From a bacterium (GTDB lineage: Bacteria; Armatimonadota; Zipacnadia; Zipacnadales; UBA11051), in contig JAJFUB010000011.1 of assembly GCA_021372615.1 (NCBI GenBank), positions 1 to 50,297 on the forward strand: a stretch of 50,297 bases of DNA, given 5' to 3'. This document shows, piece by piece, positions 6,779 to 14,950 of this stretch; position 1 is the stretch's first letter; every line of letters begins with the position of its first letter. A model generated the notes under the pieces. The model was not told where the DNA came from. It was given only the letters and a program-made list of their open reading frames with translations, and searched no databases. A program made the position numbers and the translations under genes.

Positions 6779-9700
6779 TCACAGATGGTCAGAAATGACG
6801 GCACCGGCATCTCTATGCGCCGCAGCCTTCGTCCAGTACCGCTTCTCTGCACGCTTGATGATCAGCAGGCCCGAGCCAGGGTCGTAGACACGGATGTTCC
6901 TGCGAACGGCAAGATTAGCGTCAACCTGATGGTGCAGCGTCCGAGACAGCGACCGCAGTACGACGCTCCCCGGAACGTCCTTGTGTTGCACTACCCTCGC
7001 GTCTTGCTCAACCAGACTCGTCTCAACCAGTTGGATTACCTGTAGGGGGTCGCTGTCACCGCACCATATCGTGATGGCTGCCTGTCTGCCAGATGGCTCA
7101 AGATACGGGTTCAGACTGGCTGCGAGCACGGCGGCGTACGCGTCAAGATCCTGTGCGTTCGGTGGTTCTGGAGCAAAGGACGCTTTCTTGCTCTCACGGA
7201 AGAAGCTGATAGTGGAGGTGACTACCTCATCGACGAAATCAGATTCCCGCGCCGTTAGCCTGTACACCTCAGCAACTAGCCGCTGGAGCTCCTCGTGCGC
7301 CGGCAACGCGTCCGCAGTGTCGTGGCCATGGCGCAAGAGCGTCTCCAGTTCGCAGATTCGCCCGCGCTGTTGAGCCGTGAGGTCATGCCATTCCGGAACC
7401 GGCAGCGCCGCGATCTCGCTCGGTAGCACATCATCTCGCTCTACCCCCCAACGAGACGACGTCAGGAAGAGGAAATACTGCGCCACGTCCGAATTGAGAA
7501 GCACGGACAGGTACTGTCCCAGCTGCTCATCAGTTTCCCCCAGGGATAGCCCCCAATATCGCGGCGAGAACACCACGCCTGATGGCACGTAGGCCGCCGT
7601 TATTCTGTCTTCCTTGGGCGAACGCCCGACGAGCAACTGTGGTCCCAGGAAGAGGTGCGGCGTCTTCTTGTCACGCCAACGGTCGGCACGATCGGTCTCT
7701 TGGACTGCCGACAGCACCAGCGAACTACCATACGGGGGTATGTCTTCCTCGCGCAGCAGCGGTCTGCCCACGAAGCTCGGTGGGGGAGGAGCGCCCTGAT
7801 CGCGGCGCTTTGACAGTGGTTTCCTGTCGAGATTGAATATCCCGCAGCCTGCTCCTCGCTGCCAGCCACGGCCGTCCGCAAGCTGCTCCAATGTAGGCTG
7901 CTCGCGCAGATGCTGAAGCAAGTTCCAGTCTGCAGCGCTGCCCCAGAACGACGCTTTCCAGATGGAATGATCGTGTCTGATCAAGTCGAGCGGCAGGTTA
8001 ACCTTGTCGTCATCCAGTATGACCACCTGCTTGGTGGTATCCACCGCTCGAGACACCTTAGGAGCATCATATCTCACCGTCGCGTCTTCCGTTGGTGGCC
8101 CGTTCTCGCACAGAACTACTGCTGGCGGGGCAGTGACCCCTCTGAATATCTCAGCGTCCCGAAGGTGCATGAGATTCACGACGTGCAGGTTACTGCACTC
8201 GCTCAGTAGCCGCTCAACCGTCCTACGCCCCCGCGGCTGGAAGAGCATCAAAGCCGGCACCATCATGGCGATGCGACTGCCATCTCGGCCGAGCTGCTGC
8301 GCTCGCCATAGGAATGCGTGATAGGGCTGGTTGTTGTCTAGGGGGAGGCCTCTCTTGTTGCAGTACGCAGAGGCAGAGGCGCAGTGCTCCCTCGACTGCG
8401 TCCAGGGCGGATTGCCGACCACTAGGTCGAATTCACATGATGCAAACGGCCATCGCGCATTATACACGGCATCTTCATCGAAGGCGTCCATACCAGAAAA
8501 CAACGAAATCCCCTCAAGGTGCGGCAACCGTATATCCGCTGCGCATGGGACCTCACACGCATTCTCCAGCAAGGCGAGATAGAGACTGAACGCGGCGATA
8601 CGGCCGGCATCCAAGCTAATCTCAAGGCCAAACACCTGCCCTGTCAGGATACGACTGAGTTCGGCAAAGGTAGGCGCGACCCCAGTTCGCTCGCGCCGGC
8701 GGAAAGCTAGCCGCCTGAAGACCTCCACGAGGAACGCACCTGATCCACAGGCAGGGTCAAGAACGAGGGCGCTGTCATCCAACCCTCGCATGGCTTCTTC
8801 TACGATTGAGCGGACCAACAGGGGGGGTGTATAGTGGACCCCGGTCTTGTTCTGAACCGGTTGCTCTTGGCCTGTCGCCGTGTTCTGCCCTGCCGGTTCG
8901 TCCTCACGGGTGAACATCTCGTATAAGCTGCTAATCAGTTCCACCGGGATCGTGGCGAAGTCGTATGGCCACAGGCGTCGTTGGCCAGTGCCCATCTGCT
9001 CGCCCGACAGGAACCTCTCCAGTACTCCCCAGTGCTGCGTCTTGAGGGCCGCGGTCTCATGATCCTCGAGAGGAAACAGATCCCCATTGAAAGCTTCGGC
9101 CATCCACCTGAACAGAGCGATGGCAGAGGTCTGATCGGTGAAGATGCCCGCCAAGACGTCCTGCCCAAACCGCTCACGGAGGAAATCCGGGCTAAGTACA
9201 CCGCGGTCCGTCAGGTATGACAGGAAGATCGCCCGGCCGAGAAGCGCCTGGGCTGTCTGAAGCGTTAGCTGCTCACCGACGAGGAGGTTGCGCGCGTCTG
9301 CGATGTCTTTGAGCAACTGGCTGTCCACGCGCTCTCGCGCGGTGATCTTCATCCCCGGAGTCGTCTGCCAGAAACTCCCGGTATCGAAGCAGACTCTCCC
9401 ATAGGTGTCCCGCAGTGTCTCATCGGTCAGGCTCAGGATACTGAGAAGCGCTCCGCTGTGTTCCTGTTCGCGCTCGTCGCCCTCGAGCTTCGATGGGTGC
9501 GCGTACGAATTGTATAGGTACACTACGTCGCCACTGACGAGGCAAAGGACTGGAGCGTCACCGCGATTCCAGGCCAGATGGTGCCATGCGCGACCGGCTT
9601 CGGCATTGATCTCGTCAAGCCACTTGAAGTAGATCTGGGGCATGCCGGAGATCGCATAGGCGGCATCCGCACGGGCGCTGGACAGGAAGTCGCCGTAGCT

Positions 9701-9808
9701 CAAGGCCACCGACTCCGTCTGCACGGAGGAACCGTCGGCTAGGGCCAGGCCCTCCGCCCCTGCATAGCCCATGCGGTCGATTGCCTCCATCAGCCGTGGG
9801 TCAGCCAT
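6779..9808 (-). CDS. N6-adenine DNA methyltransferase, type IIG/Eco57I-like
   Basis: A 1009-residue protein with an adenine-methyltransferase core. DPACGSGAF at residues 351-359 binds S-adenosylmethionine (motif I) and NPPW at 466-469 is the catalytic motif IV. The N-terminal 320 residues include SYGDFLSSARADAAYAISG and a helical region; such regions in type IIG enzymes carry nuclease or helical connector domains, though I see no clear PD-ExK triad there. The C-terminal half (for example SPRYWGLSLGE and LLNSDVAQYFLFL) matches the target-recognition region of Eco57I/PglX-like enzymes. The downstream nuclease gene (6104-6778) begins at the next base after its stop. Expected role: modification arm of a restriction or phage-defence system. 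Lower GC than neighbours suggests horizontal acquisition. Confidence 0.85.
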   Translation of the reverse strand: MADPRLMEAIDRMGYAGAEGLALADGSSVQTESVALSYGDFLSSARADAAYAISGMPQIYFKWLDEINAEAGRAWHHLAWNRGDAPVLCLVSGDVVYLYNSYAHPSKLEGDEREQEHSGALLSILSLTDETLRDTYGRVCFDTGSFWQTTPGMKITARERVDSQLLKDIADARNLLVGEQLTLQTAQALLGRAIFLSYLTDRGVLSPDFLRERFGQDVLAGIFTDQTSAIALFRWMAEAFNGDLFPLEDHETAALKTQHWGVLERFLSGEQMGTGQRRLWPYDFATIPVELISSLYEMFTREDEPAGQNTATGQEQPVQNKTGVHYTPPLLVRSIVEEAMRGLDDSALVLDPACGSGAFLVEVFRRLAFRRRERTGVAPTFAELSRILTGQVFGLEISLDAGRIAAFSLYLALLENACEVPCAADIRLPHLEGISLFSGMDAFDEDAVYNARWPFASCEFDLVVGNPPWTQSREHCASASAYCNKRGLPLDNNQPYHAFLWRAQQLGRDGSRIAMMVPALMLFQPRGRRTVERLLSECSNLHVVNLMHLRDAEIFRGVTAPPAVVLCENGPPTEDATVRYDAPKVSRAVDTTKQVVILDDDKVNLPLDLIRHDHSIWKASFWGSAADWNLLQHLREQPTLEQLADGRGWQRGAGCGIFNLDRKPLSKRRDQGAPPPPSFVGRPLLREEDIPPYGSSLVLSAVQETDRADRWRDKKTPHLFLGPQLLVGRSPKEDRITAAYVPSGVVFSPRYWGLSLGETDEQLGQYLSVLLNSDVAQYFLFLTSSRWGVERDDVLPSEIAALPVPEWHDLTAQQRGRICELETLLRHGHDTADALPAHEELQRLVAEVYRLTARESDFVDEVVTSTISFFRESKKASFAPEPPNAQDLDAYAAVLAASLNPYLEPSGRQAAITIWCGDSDPLQVIQLVETSLVEQDARVVQHKDVPGSVVLRSLSRTLHHQVDANLAVRRNIRVYDPGSGLLIIKRAEKRYWTKAAAHRDAGAVISDHL

Positions 9809-9851
9809 GATGGTTGATCCTCTGGTATCGATGGGTAGTCACTGCGAGGCG

Positions 9852-9877
9852 CCGTCAGCCTGACCAGCGGCTGACGG
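9852..9877. repeat. Hairpin with shared TGACGGC word
   Basis: CCGTCAGCC and GGCTGACGG pair over 9 bp with an 8-base loop, upstream of the methyltransferase gene. The following GCTGACGGCCACG recurs at 20075-20087, and a related word follows the hairpin at 48464-48478. The element is therefore probably an interspersed repeat rather than a terminator. Confidence 0.5.
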
Positions 9878-9988
9878 CCACGAACGGTAAGGTTACAGCA
9901 AGCCAATCGTGGTGTCAACGCAGCGCGGGGGTGCCCTCCCCCTCGGAGCGACCCCCTCCTCCCCGCTGTCAGAGCCGCGGCCCCCCCG

Positions 9989-10017
9989 TTGCCCCCTCCT
10001 CCCCTCACTGGTATGAT
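9989..10017 (+). promoter_or_regulatory. Sigma70-type promoter for the DUF302 gene
   Basis: TTGCCC (9989-9994), a 17-base spacer and TATGAT (10012-10017) lie 20 bases before the ATG at 10038, and an AGGAGG site follows. It probably drives DUF302 and mscL together. Confidence 0.5.
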
Positions 10018-10037
10018 ACCGCCCACAGGAGGCGACT

Positions 10038-10421
10038 ATGCTCTACGAGAAGCAAGCTAGCGGTACTGCCGAAGACATCCTCGCGCGGCTGGCCGCCGCG
10101 GTGGCCGCGCACAAGTTCGGCGTCATCAGCCAACTCGACCTGCAGGCCAAGCTGGCTGAGAAGGGCGTGGACCTCGCGCCGGTCTGTTGGGTCGTGGAGG
10201 TGTGCAACCCGGTGCAGGCCCAGCGCGTGCTGGAGCAGGAGATCACGCTGGCGACGATGCTGCCCTGCCGCCTCTGTCTCTACGAGCGCGCGGGGGCGCT
10301 GTGGGTCGGCACGCTGCGGCCCAGCCAACTCATTGGCCTGATGGGCCAGCCGGCGCTGGCGCCGGTGGCGGCCGAAGTCGAAGCGACACTCATCGCAATC
10401 ATTGACCAGACATGCGCCTGA
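10038..10421 (+). CDS. DUF302 domain protein
   Basis: A 127-residue DUF302-family protein. [28 protein letters not shown] and later [29 protein letters not shown] match the family core. The biochemical role of DUF302 is unknown; members fold as small dimeric alpha/beta proteins. CAGGAGG lies 6 bases upstream of the ATG. Its downstream neighbour mscL begins 26 bases after the stop with an almost identical ribosome-binding leader (CACAGGAGGCGAC in both), suggesting a duplicated leader and a two-gene operon under the promoter at 9989-10017. Confidence 0.8.
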   Translation: MLYEKQASGTAEDILARLAAAVAAHKFGVISQLDLQAKLAEKGVDLAPVCWVVEVCNPVQAQRVLEQEITLATMLPCRLCLYERAGALWVGTLRPSQLIGLMGQPALAPVAAEVEATLIAIIDQTCA

Positions 10422-10447
10422 GCGGGCGCACCACAGGAGGCGACGGC

Positions 10448-10912
10448 ATGCTCAAGGAGTTCAAGGAGTTCGCCATCAAGGGCAACATGCTGGACATGGC
10501 CGTGGGCATCATCATCGGCGCGGCGTTCGGCAAGATCGTCACGTCGTTCGTCGAGGATGTCATCATGCCGCCCGTCGGGCTGCTGCTGGGCAAGGTGGAC
10601 TTCTCCGCGCTGTTCCTGAGCCTCAACGGGCAGAGCTACGCCTCGCTCGCCGCCGCCAAGCAAGCCGGCGCCCCCACACTCAACTACGGGGCATTCCTCA
10701 ACAACATCCTCAGCTTCATCATCGTCGCCTTCGCCGTGTTCCTGCTGGTCAAGGCCGTGAACCGGCTGCGGCGGCAGGGCGAGGCCGCCGCGGAGGAGGC
10801 CGAAGAGGCGACCGAGAAGACCTGTCCGTTCTGTCGGTCGCAGATCTCCATGGAGGCCACGCGCTGCCCGCAGTGCACCTCGATGCTGGAGGATGAGCCC
10901 GCTGCCCACTGA
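10448..10912 (+). CDS. mscL: Large-conductance mechanosensitive channel MscL
   Basis: A 154-residue inner-membrane channel that releases solutes on hypo-osmotic shock. The N-terminal amphipathic helix [20 protein letters not shown] leads into TM1 ([23 protein letters not shown]), a periplasmic loop and TM2 ([23 protein letters not shown]). The C-terminus has an unusual ending for MscL, a glutamate-rich helix then a zinc-ribbon-like pair [18 protein letters not shown]. The ATG at 10448 is chosen because AGGAGGCGACGGC precedes it; the frame is open from 10412. It follows the DUF302 gene as a second cistron. Confidence 0.93.
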   Translation: MLKEFKEFAIKGNMLDMAVGIIIGAAFGKIVTSFVEDVIMPPVGLLLGKVDFSALFLSLNGQSYASLAAAKQAGAPTLNYGAFLNNILSFIIVAFAVFLLVKAVNRLRRQGEAAAEEAEEATEKTCPFCRSQISMEATRCPQCTSMLEDEPAAH

Positions 10913-10960
10913 CACGCCGGACCCGGGGGCAGCCCTAGCATCCGGGGCGGGTTCAGCGAT

Positions 10961-10988
10961 TTGCCTGGCCGGGCGATCGTGCTATACT
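10961..10988 (+). promoter_or_regulatory. Sigma70-type promoter for the first thymidylate-kinase-like gene
   Basis: TTGCCT (10961-10966), a 16-base spacer and TATACT (10983-10988). The same -10 hexamer TATACT is seen before dnaA and dciA. Transcription would begin about 35 bases before the ATG at 11031. Confidence 0.5.
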
Positions 10989-11030
10989 CGTAGGCCCTGA
11001 CCCATCATCTTGCACCGCGAGTTGAGGACC

Positions 11031-11702
11031 ATGCGACCCAGCAGTGACTTTCCGGGCAAGCTCTTCGTCGTGGAGGGGATTGACGGCTCGGGCAAGAGCA
11101 CGCAGATGCACTTGCTGGATACCTGGCTGCAATCCCAGGGCTACAGCACGTTCTTCTCCGAATGGAACTCGTCGGAGCTGGTGAAGAGCGCGACCAAGCG
11201 CGGCAAGGCGCGCCACCTGCTGACCCCGCTGACCTTCAGCCTCATCCACGCCACGGATTTCGCCGACCGCACCGAGCGCAACATCGTGCCGCCGCTGAAG
11301 GCGGGCGCGGTGGTGCTGGCCGACCGCTATGCCTACACGGCCTTCGCGCGCGACGGCGCGCGCGGGTGCCACCCCGACTGGGTGCGGGAGCTGTACTCGT
11401 TCTCGGTGCAGCCGACGGTGGCGCTGTACTTCAAGGTGCCGCTGGAGGTCGCGCTCAACCGCATTCTGGTCGGCCGGCCGGAGCTGAAGTTCTACGAGGC
11501 CGGCATGGACATGGGGTGGAGCGACGACGTCTACCAGTCCTTCCGCATCTTCCAGGGCAAGATCCTGGAGCAGTATGAGGGCATGGTGGACGAGTTCGGC
11601 CTGCACGTGATTGACGCGACGCTGCCGATCCCGGATCAGCAGGAGCTGGTGCGCGAGGTCGTCCGCCCGCACCTGAACGGCCTGCTGCGCAAGCCGGGCT
11701 AG
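11031..11702 (+). CDS. Thymidylate kinase-like P-loop kinase, copy 1
   Basis: A 223-residue dTMP-kinase-like protein. The P-loop is complete (EGIDGSGKST, residues 15-24), DRYAYT carries the DR motif that orients substrate, and the length fits bacterial Tmk (about 205-215 residues). If active it would phosphorylate dTMP to dTDP. The canonical LID region is weakly matched, with FYEAGMDMGWSDDVYQSFR where Tmk usually has RLR-type residues, so the substrate may differ. ATG at 11031 is preceded by GAGGA at short spacing; a TTG 21 bases upstream (11010) is possible. A paralogue with an altered P-loop follows at 11805-12611, about 100 bases downstream. Confidence 0.75.
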   Translation: MRPSSDFPGKLFVVEGIDGSGKSTQMHLLDTWLQSQGYSTFFSEWNSSELVKSATKRGKARHLLTPLTFSLIHATDFADRTERNIVPPLKAGAVVLADRYAYTAFARDGARGCHPDWVRELYSFSVQPTVALYFKVPLEVALNRILVGRPELKFYEAGMDMGWSDDVYQSFRIFQGKILEQYEGMVDEFGLHVIDATLPIPDQQELVREVVRPHLNGLLRKPG

Positions 11703-11708
11703 AGGCGA

Positions 11709-11771
11709 GGGGCCTGACCCCACAATCACCCGATCCACCCGGGGTCAGCCCCCTCCCGGGCCTGCGGCCCG
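11709..11771. repeat. Two adjacent hairpins between the kinase paralogues
   Basis: CTGACCCC (11714-11721) pairs with GGGGTCAG (11741-11748), with extra G/C pairs outside. CGGGCC-TGC-GGCCCG (11757-11771) forms a second hairpin. No T-run follows, so these look like intergenic repeats or an mRNA-processing structure rather than a terminator. Confidence 0.45.
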
Positions 11772-11804
11772 TCCGGGGACAGACCCCTGCGACAGGAGCC
11801 TCCT

Positions 11805-12611
11805 ATGCACATCAAGAGCTACTGGCATCCCTACCCTGGCCTGGCCGAGGACGAGGAGTACCCGGGGCGGCTCATCGTGCTGGAGGGCACGGATGGCGTC
11901 GGCCGCTCGACGCAGATCACGCTGCTCAAGCGCTGGCTGGAAAGCTCCGGCATCGCGGTGTATGACACCGGCCTGACGCGCTCGAACCTCGCCGGCCGGC
12001 ATCTGCGCGAGGCCCGCGAGGGGCATACGATGGGGCGCATGACGCAGGCCCTGTTCTACGCCACGGACTTCGCGGACCGGCTGGAGAACGAGATGGTCCC
12101 GGCCCTGCGCGCCGGCTATGTCGTGCTCACCGACCGCTATGTCTACTCGCTCATCGCCCGAGGGATCGTCCGCGGGCTGGACCCGGACTGGATGCGCCGG
12201 ATCTACGGCTTCGCCATCCAACCCTCGGCGGTGTACTACCTGAAGATCACAATCCCCGACCTCATCCCGCGTGTGCTGGCCAGCGGCGGCTTCGACTACT
12301 GGGAGTCGGGCGCCGACTACTCCGCCGGTGGCGACCTCTATGACTGCTTCGTCAAGCACCAGTCGGCGCTGCTGGAGCAGTTCGAACAGATGGCCGACGA
12401 GTTCGGCTTCGTCAGCGTGGATGCCTCGGCCTCGATAGACCAGACCTTCCAGACGCTGCAGCAGCGCCTGAGCGAGATGATGCAGGATGCCTCGCTCAAG
12501 CCCGGCATGGCCACGCCGCTGCTACCGCCCCCGGCGGGGCGCCGGCCGTCAAGCGACCGCGTGGCCGAGGTGCTGCGGGAGTTCCTGGCGTCGCTGGAGG
12601 GCGAGGGCTAG
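11805..12611 (+). CDS. Thymidylate kinase-like protein, copy 2, with altered P-loop
   Basis: A 268-residue paralogue of the preceding gene. The P-loop reads EGTDGVGRST (residues 27-36), with Arg34 where the Walker A lysine is expected. Other blocks are kept: ALFYATDFADRLENEMVPALRAG and DRYVYSLIARG align with copy 1 (HATDFADRTERNIVPPLKAG and DRYAYTAFARD). The Lys-to-Arg change usually weakens or abolishes catalysis, so this copy may be regulatory, a nucleotide sensor, or a partner of copy 1. An extra C-terminal tail of about 50 residues (PPPAGRRPSSDRVAEVLREF) is absent from copy 1. A GGAG ribosome-binding site precedes the ATG. Confidence 0.75.
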   Translation: MHIKSYWHPYPGLAEDEEYPGRLIVLEGTDGVGRSTQITLLKRWLESSGIAVYDTGLTRSNLAGRHLREAREGHTMGRMTQALFYATDFADRLENEMVPALRAGYVVLTDRYVYSLIARGIVRGLDPDWMRRIYGFAIQPSAVYYLKITIPDLIPRVLASGGFDYWESGADYSAGGDLYDCFVKHQSALLEQFEQMADEFGFVSVDASASIDQTFQTLQQRLSEMMQDASLKPGMATPLLPPPAGRRPSSDRVAEVLREFLASLEGEG

Positions 12612-12649
12612 ACACCGCGACACCGACCACTGCCACGGGGGGTGATGAC

Positions 12650-13696
12650 GTGGACACAAGCATGGACGTGCCGGACGAGGCGTACGGGCAGTGGCTGGTG
12701 CAACTCAAGACGCGAATTCAGGGCGCCCAGCTACGGGCGGCCCAGTCGGTCAACTCCGAGCTAGTGCTGCTGTACTGGTCCATCGGCCGGGATATCCTCG
12801 AGCGCCAGCGTGAGCACGGTTGGGGGGCCCGGGTCATAGACCGCCTGTCGGCGGATCTGCGCCGCGAGTTCCCGGACCTCAAAGGGTTCTCCGTCCGCAA
12901 TCTCAAGTACATGCGCGCCTTTGCCGAGGCCTGGCCAGAGGAGGCAATTGTGCAACAGCTTGTTGCACAACTGCCCTGGGGGCACAACGTGCGTATCCTG
13001 GACGGCACGAGCGGAGTCGAGGAGCGCCTCTGGTACGTCAAGGCCGCCCTCACCCATGGTTGGTCGCGCAACATGCTGGTGCACCAGATTGAGAGTGGGC
13101 TGCACCTGCGGCAGGGCCAGGCCGTCACGAACTTCGCCCAGACGCTGCCGGCGCCACAGTCCGACCTGGCGCGAGAGATCCTCAAGGATCCCTACAACTT
13201 CGACTTCCTGACGATGTCCGACCAGGCACAGGAACGCGACCTGGAGCACGCGCTACTGGCGCAACTGCGTGATGCCCTGCTCGAGTTCGGCGGTGGCTTC
13301 GCCTTCGTGGGCAGTCAGTACCCCCTGGAAGTCGGCGGGGAGGACTTCTTCCTCGATCTACTGTTCTACCACCTACGGCTACGGTGCTTTGTGGTCGTTG
13401 ATCTCAAGGTCGGCAAGTTCAGGCCTGAGCACGCCGGCAAGATGAACTTCTACCTGTCCGCGGTGGACGATCTGCTCCGCCATCCGTCGGACCAGCCCTC
13501 GATCGGTCTGATCCTGTGCAAGACCAGGAACGGGGTCGTGGCGGAGTACGCGCTGCGCGACATGCGTAAGCCCGTGGGTGTGGCGAACTACCGGCTGGGG
13601 AAGGCCCTGCCCGACGCTCTGCAGGCGGCCCTGCCGTCGGTTCAGTATCTCCAGACGGAGTTGCAGCTAGCCGATGACGACGACAGCCAGTCCTGA
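12650..13696 (+). CDS. DUF1016 / YhcG-family PD-(D/E)XK nuclease
   Basis: A 348-residue protein that matches the whole DUF1016 (YhcG) family. The N-terminal winged-helix-like domain has LYWSIGRDILERQREHGWG and FSVRNLKYMRAF, the middle has LVAQLPWGHN and ALTHGWSRNMLVHQIE, and the C-terminal nuclease has GGEDFFLDLLFYH and FVVVDLKVGKF. The Asp and Asp-x-Lys residues of the PD-(D/E)XK site are present. Family members occur in defence islands and with type I restriction systems; the target is not established. Here it stands alone, and its last 23 bases overlap the next gene. GTG at 12650 has GGGGGGTGAT upstream; an ATG at 12662 is the alternative start. Confidence 0.88.
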   Translation: MDTSMDVPDEAYGQWLVQLKTRIQGAQLRAAQSVNSELVLLYWSIGRDILERQREHGWGARVIDRLSADLRREFPDLKGFSVRNLKYMRAFAEAWPEEAIVQQLVAQLPWGHNVRILDGTSGVEERLWYVKAALTHGWSRNMLVHQIESGLHLRQGQAVTNFAQTLPAPQSDLAREILKDPYNFDFLTMSDQAQERDLEHALLAQLRDALLEFGGGFAFVGSQYPLEVGGEDFFLDLLFYHLRLRCFVVVDLKVGKFRPEHAGKMNFYLSAVDDLLRHPSDQPSIGLILCKTRNGVVAEYALRDMRKPVGVANYRLGKALPDALQAALPSVQYLQTELQLADDDDSQS

Positions 13697-14795
13697 GCGC
13701 CCCGCCCGCACTATCAGCCAAGCCGCCGTCCTCGGCGCCGGGGGTGGGGGGAGAGCTTCTGCTTACATGCTCGCCGCCCATGGCCTGGCCGTCCGCCTGT
13801 GGGAAGCCCCGCAGTTCGCCGCTAACCTCACCGATCTGCAGGCGGGCACTCTCCGCCAGGATGCCGAGCCCGGCGGCGAGGTGGCCCTGCAACTCACCAC
13901 TACCGACCTCCCCACCGCCATCGCCGGCGCAGACCTCGTCGTGTCCTGTGTGCAGCGCGGCTCGCACCGCCTCATCGGCGAGCAGCTGGCCGACTGCCTG
14001 ACCGATGAGCAGATGCTGCTGCTGAACCCCGGCAGCCTCGGTGGGGCCCTGGAGATTGCTGCCCTCTTCCGGTCGCGCGGCCGGGCGTGTCCGCGGATCG
14101 CCGAGACGGGCACGTTGGCCCACTGCGCCCGGCCGGTCCCCGGCGGCGTGCGCACGACGCTGACTGTCCGCCATGTCTTCTGCGCCGCCCTGCCGGCCGC
14201 GCATACGGCGGCGATGTTGGAGGCCCTGCGGCCGTACTACCCGTATCTCGTGCCGGCGCAGTCTGTGCTGGAGACCGGCCTCTACAATGGCAACCCCGTG
14301 CTGCACCCGGCCATCGCCCTGCTCAACGCGGGGGCCCTGGAGCGCAATGACGGGACCTTTCGCTTCTACGGCGATGGCATGACGCCGGCGGTGGCGCGGC
14401 TGATCGAGGCCGTGGACGGCGAGCGCCAGAGGCTGGCCGCCGCCTACGGCCTGAAGCTGATCCCCGAGCCCACGCTGTCGGTCATGCAGGGCTATGCCGA
14501 CCACGAGGATTACCTGCGCTGCTACCGCGACAGCGCCATCTTTGCCCCCCTCGTCGCCCCGAACACACTGGACCACCGCTACTTCCACGAGGATGTCGGC
14601 GAGGGCCTCATCACCTGGCTGGCGCTGGCCGAGGTGGCAGGAGTGCGGCTGCCGCTCGTGGAAGCGATGGTGACGGTGGCGGAGACGATCACCGGCCAGG
14701 ACTACCGGAGCGGCCAGGCGGAGCGGCTGGCGCGGTTGGGGCTGGGCGGCCTGGACCGGGCGGGGATACTCGAATACGTGCTTAGCGGGGCATGA
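13674..14795 (+). CDS. Octopine/nopaline (opine) dehydrogenase-family protein
   Basis: A 373-residue protein with an N-terminal Rossmann fold (AVLGAGGGGRASAYMLAAHG, residues about 18-37) and the C-terminal NAD/NADP octopine/nopaline dehydrogenase domain (NGNPVLHPAIALLNAG, with the conserved His, then YFHEDVGEGLITWLALA). Enzymes of this family reductively join an amino acid with a 2-oxo acid, or act on related metabolites such as opine metallophores; the substrate cannot be told. The start overlaps the YhcG gene by 23 bases in another frame, which implies coupled translation although the functions look unrelated. A large AGGAT inverted repeat begins four bases after its stop. Confidence 0.82.
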   Translation: MTTTASPERPARTISQAAVLGAGGGGRASAYMLAAHGLAVRLWEAPQFAANLTDLQAGTLRQDAEPGGEVALQLTTTDLPTAIAGADLVVSCVQRGSHRLIGEQLADCLTDEQMLLLNPGSLGGALEIAALFRSRGRACPRIAETGTLAHCARPVPGGVRTTLTVRHVFCAALPAAHTAAMLEALRPYYPYLVPAQSVLETGLYNGNPVLHPAIALLNAGALERNDGTFRFYGDGMTPAVARLIEAVDGERQRLAAAYGLKLIPEPTLSVMQGYADHEDYLRCYRDSAIFAPLVAPNTLDHRYFHEDVGEGLITWLALAEVAGVRLPLVEAMVTVAETITGQDYRSGQAERLARLGLGGLDRAGILEYVLSGA

Positions 14796-14798
14796 AGC

Positions 14799-14924
14799 TG
14801 AGCTTGAGAGGATGGCGAGGATAGAGGCGAGGATGTAGAGGATGGCTCTGAGGTCGTCCAGGCCCTTTCTCTGTCGTTCATCCTCGATATCCTTGCCTCT
14901 ATCCTCGCCATCCTCTCAAGCTCA
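14799..14924. repeat. AGGAT-rich large inverted repeat, copy A
   Basis: A 30-base left arm (14799-14828) is the exact reverse complement of the right arm (14895-14924). Pairing extends inward to about 45 bp with three mismatches, leaving a loop of about 36 bases. Both arms are built from AGGAT-spaced units (GAGGATGGCGAGGATAG). It lies between an opine-dehydrogenase-like gene and an oxidoreductase gene, 26 bases before the latter's start. Confidence 0.85.
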
Positions 14925-14950
14925 CTGAGCTCAGTCCGCCAAGTTTCGGG

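Noticed and set aside
12948-12970. Perfect 10-bp palindrome (TTGTGCAACA, 3-base spacer) inside the YhcG gene
   Set aside because: It encodes the conserved IVQQLVAQLPW stretch, so coding alone can account for it; no operator context.
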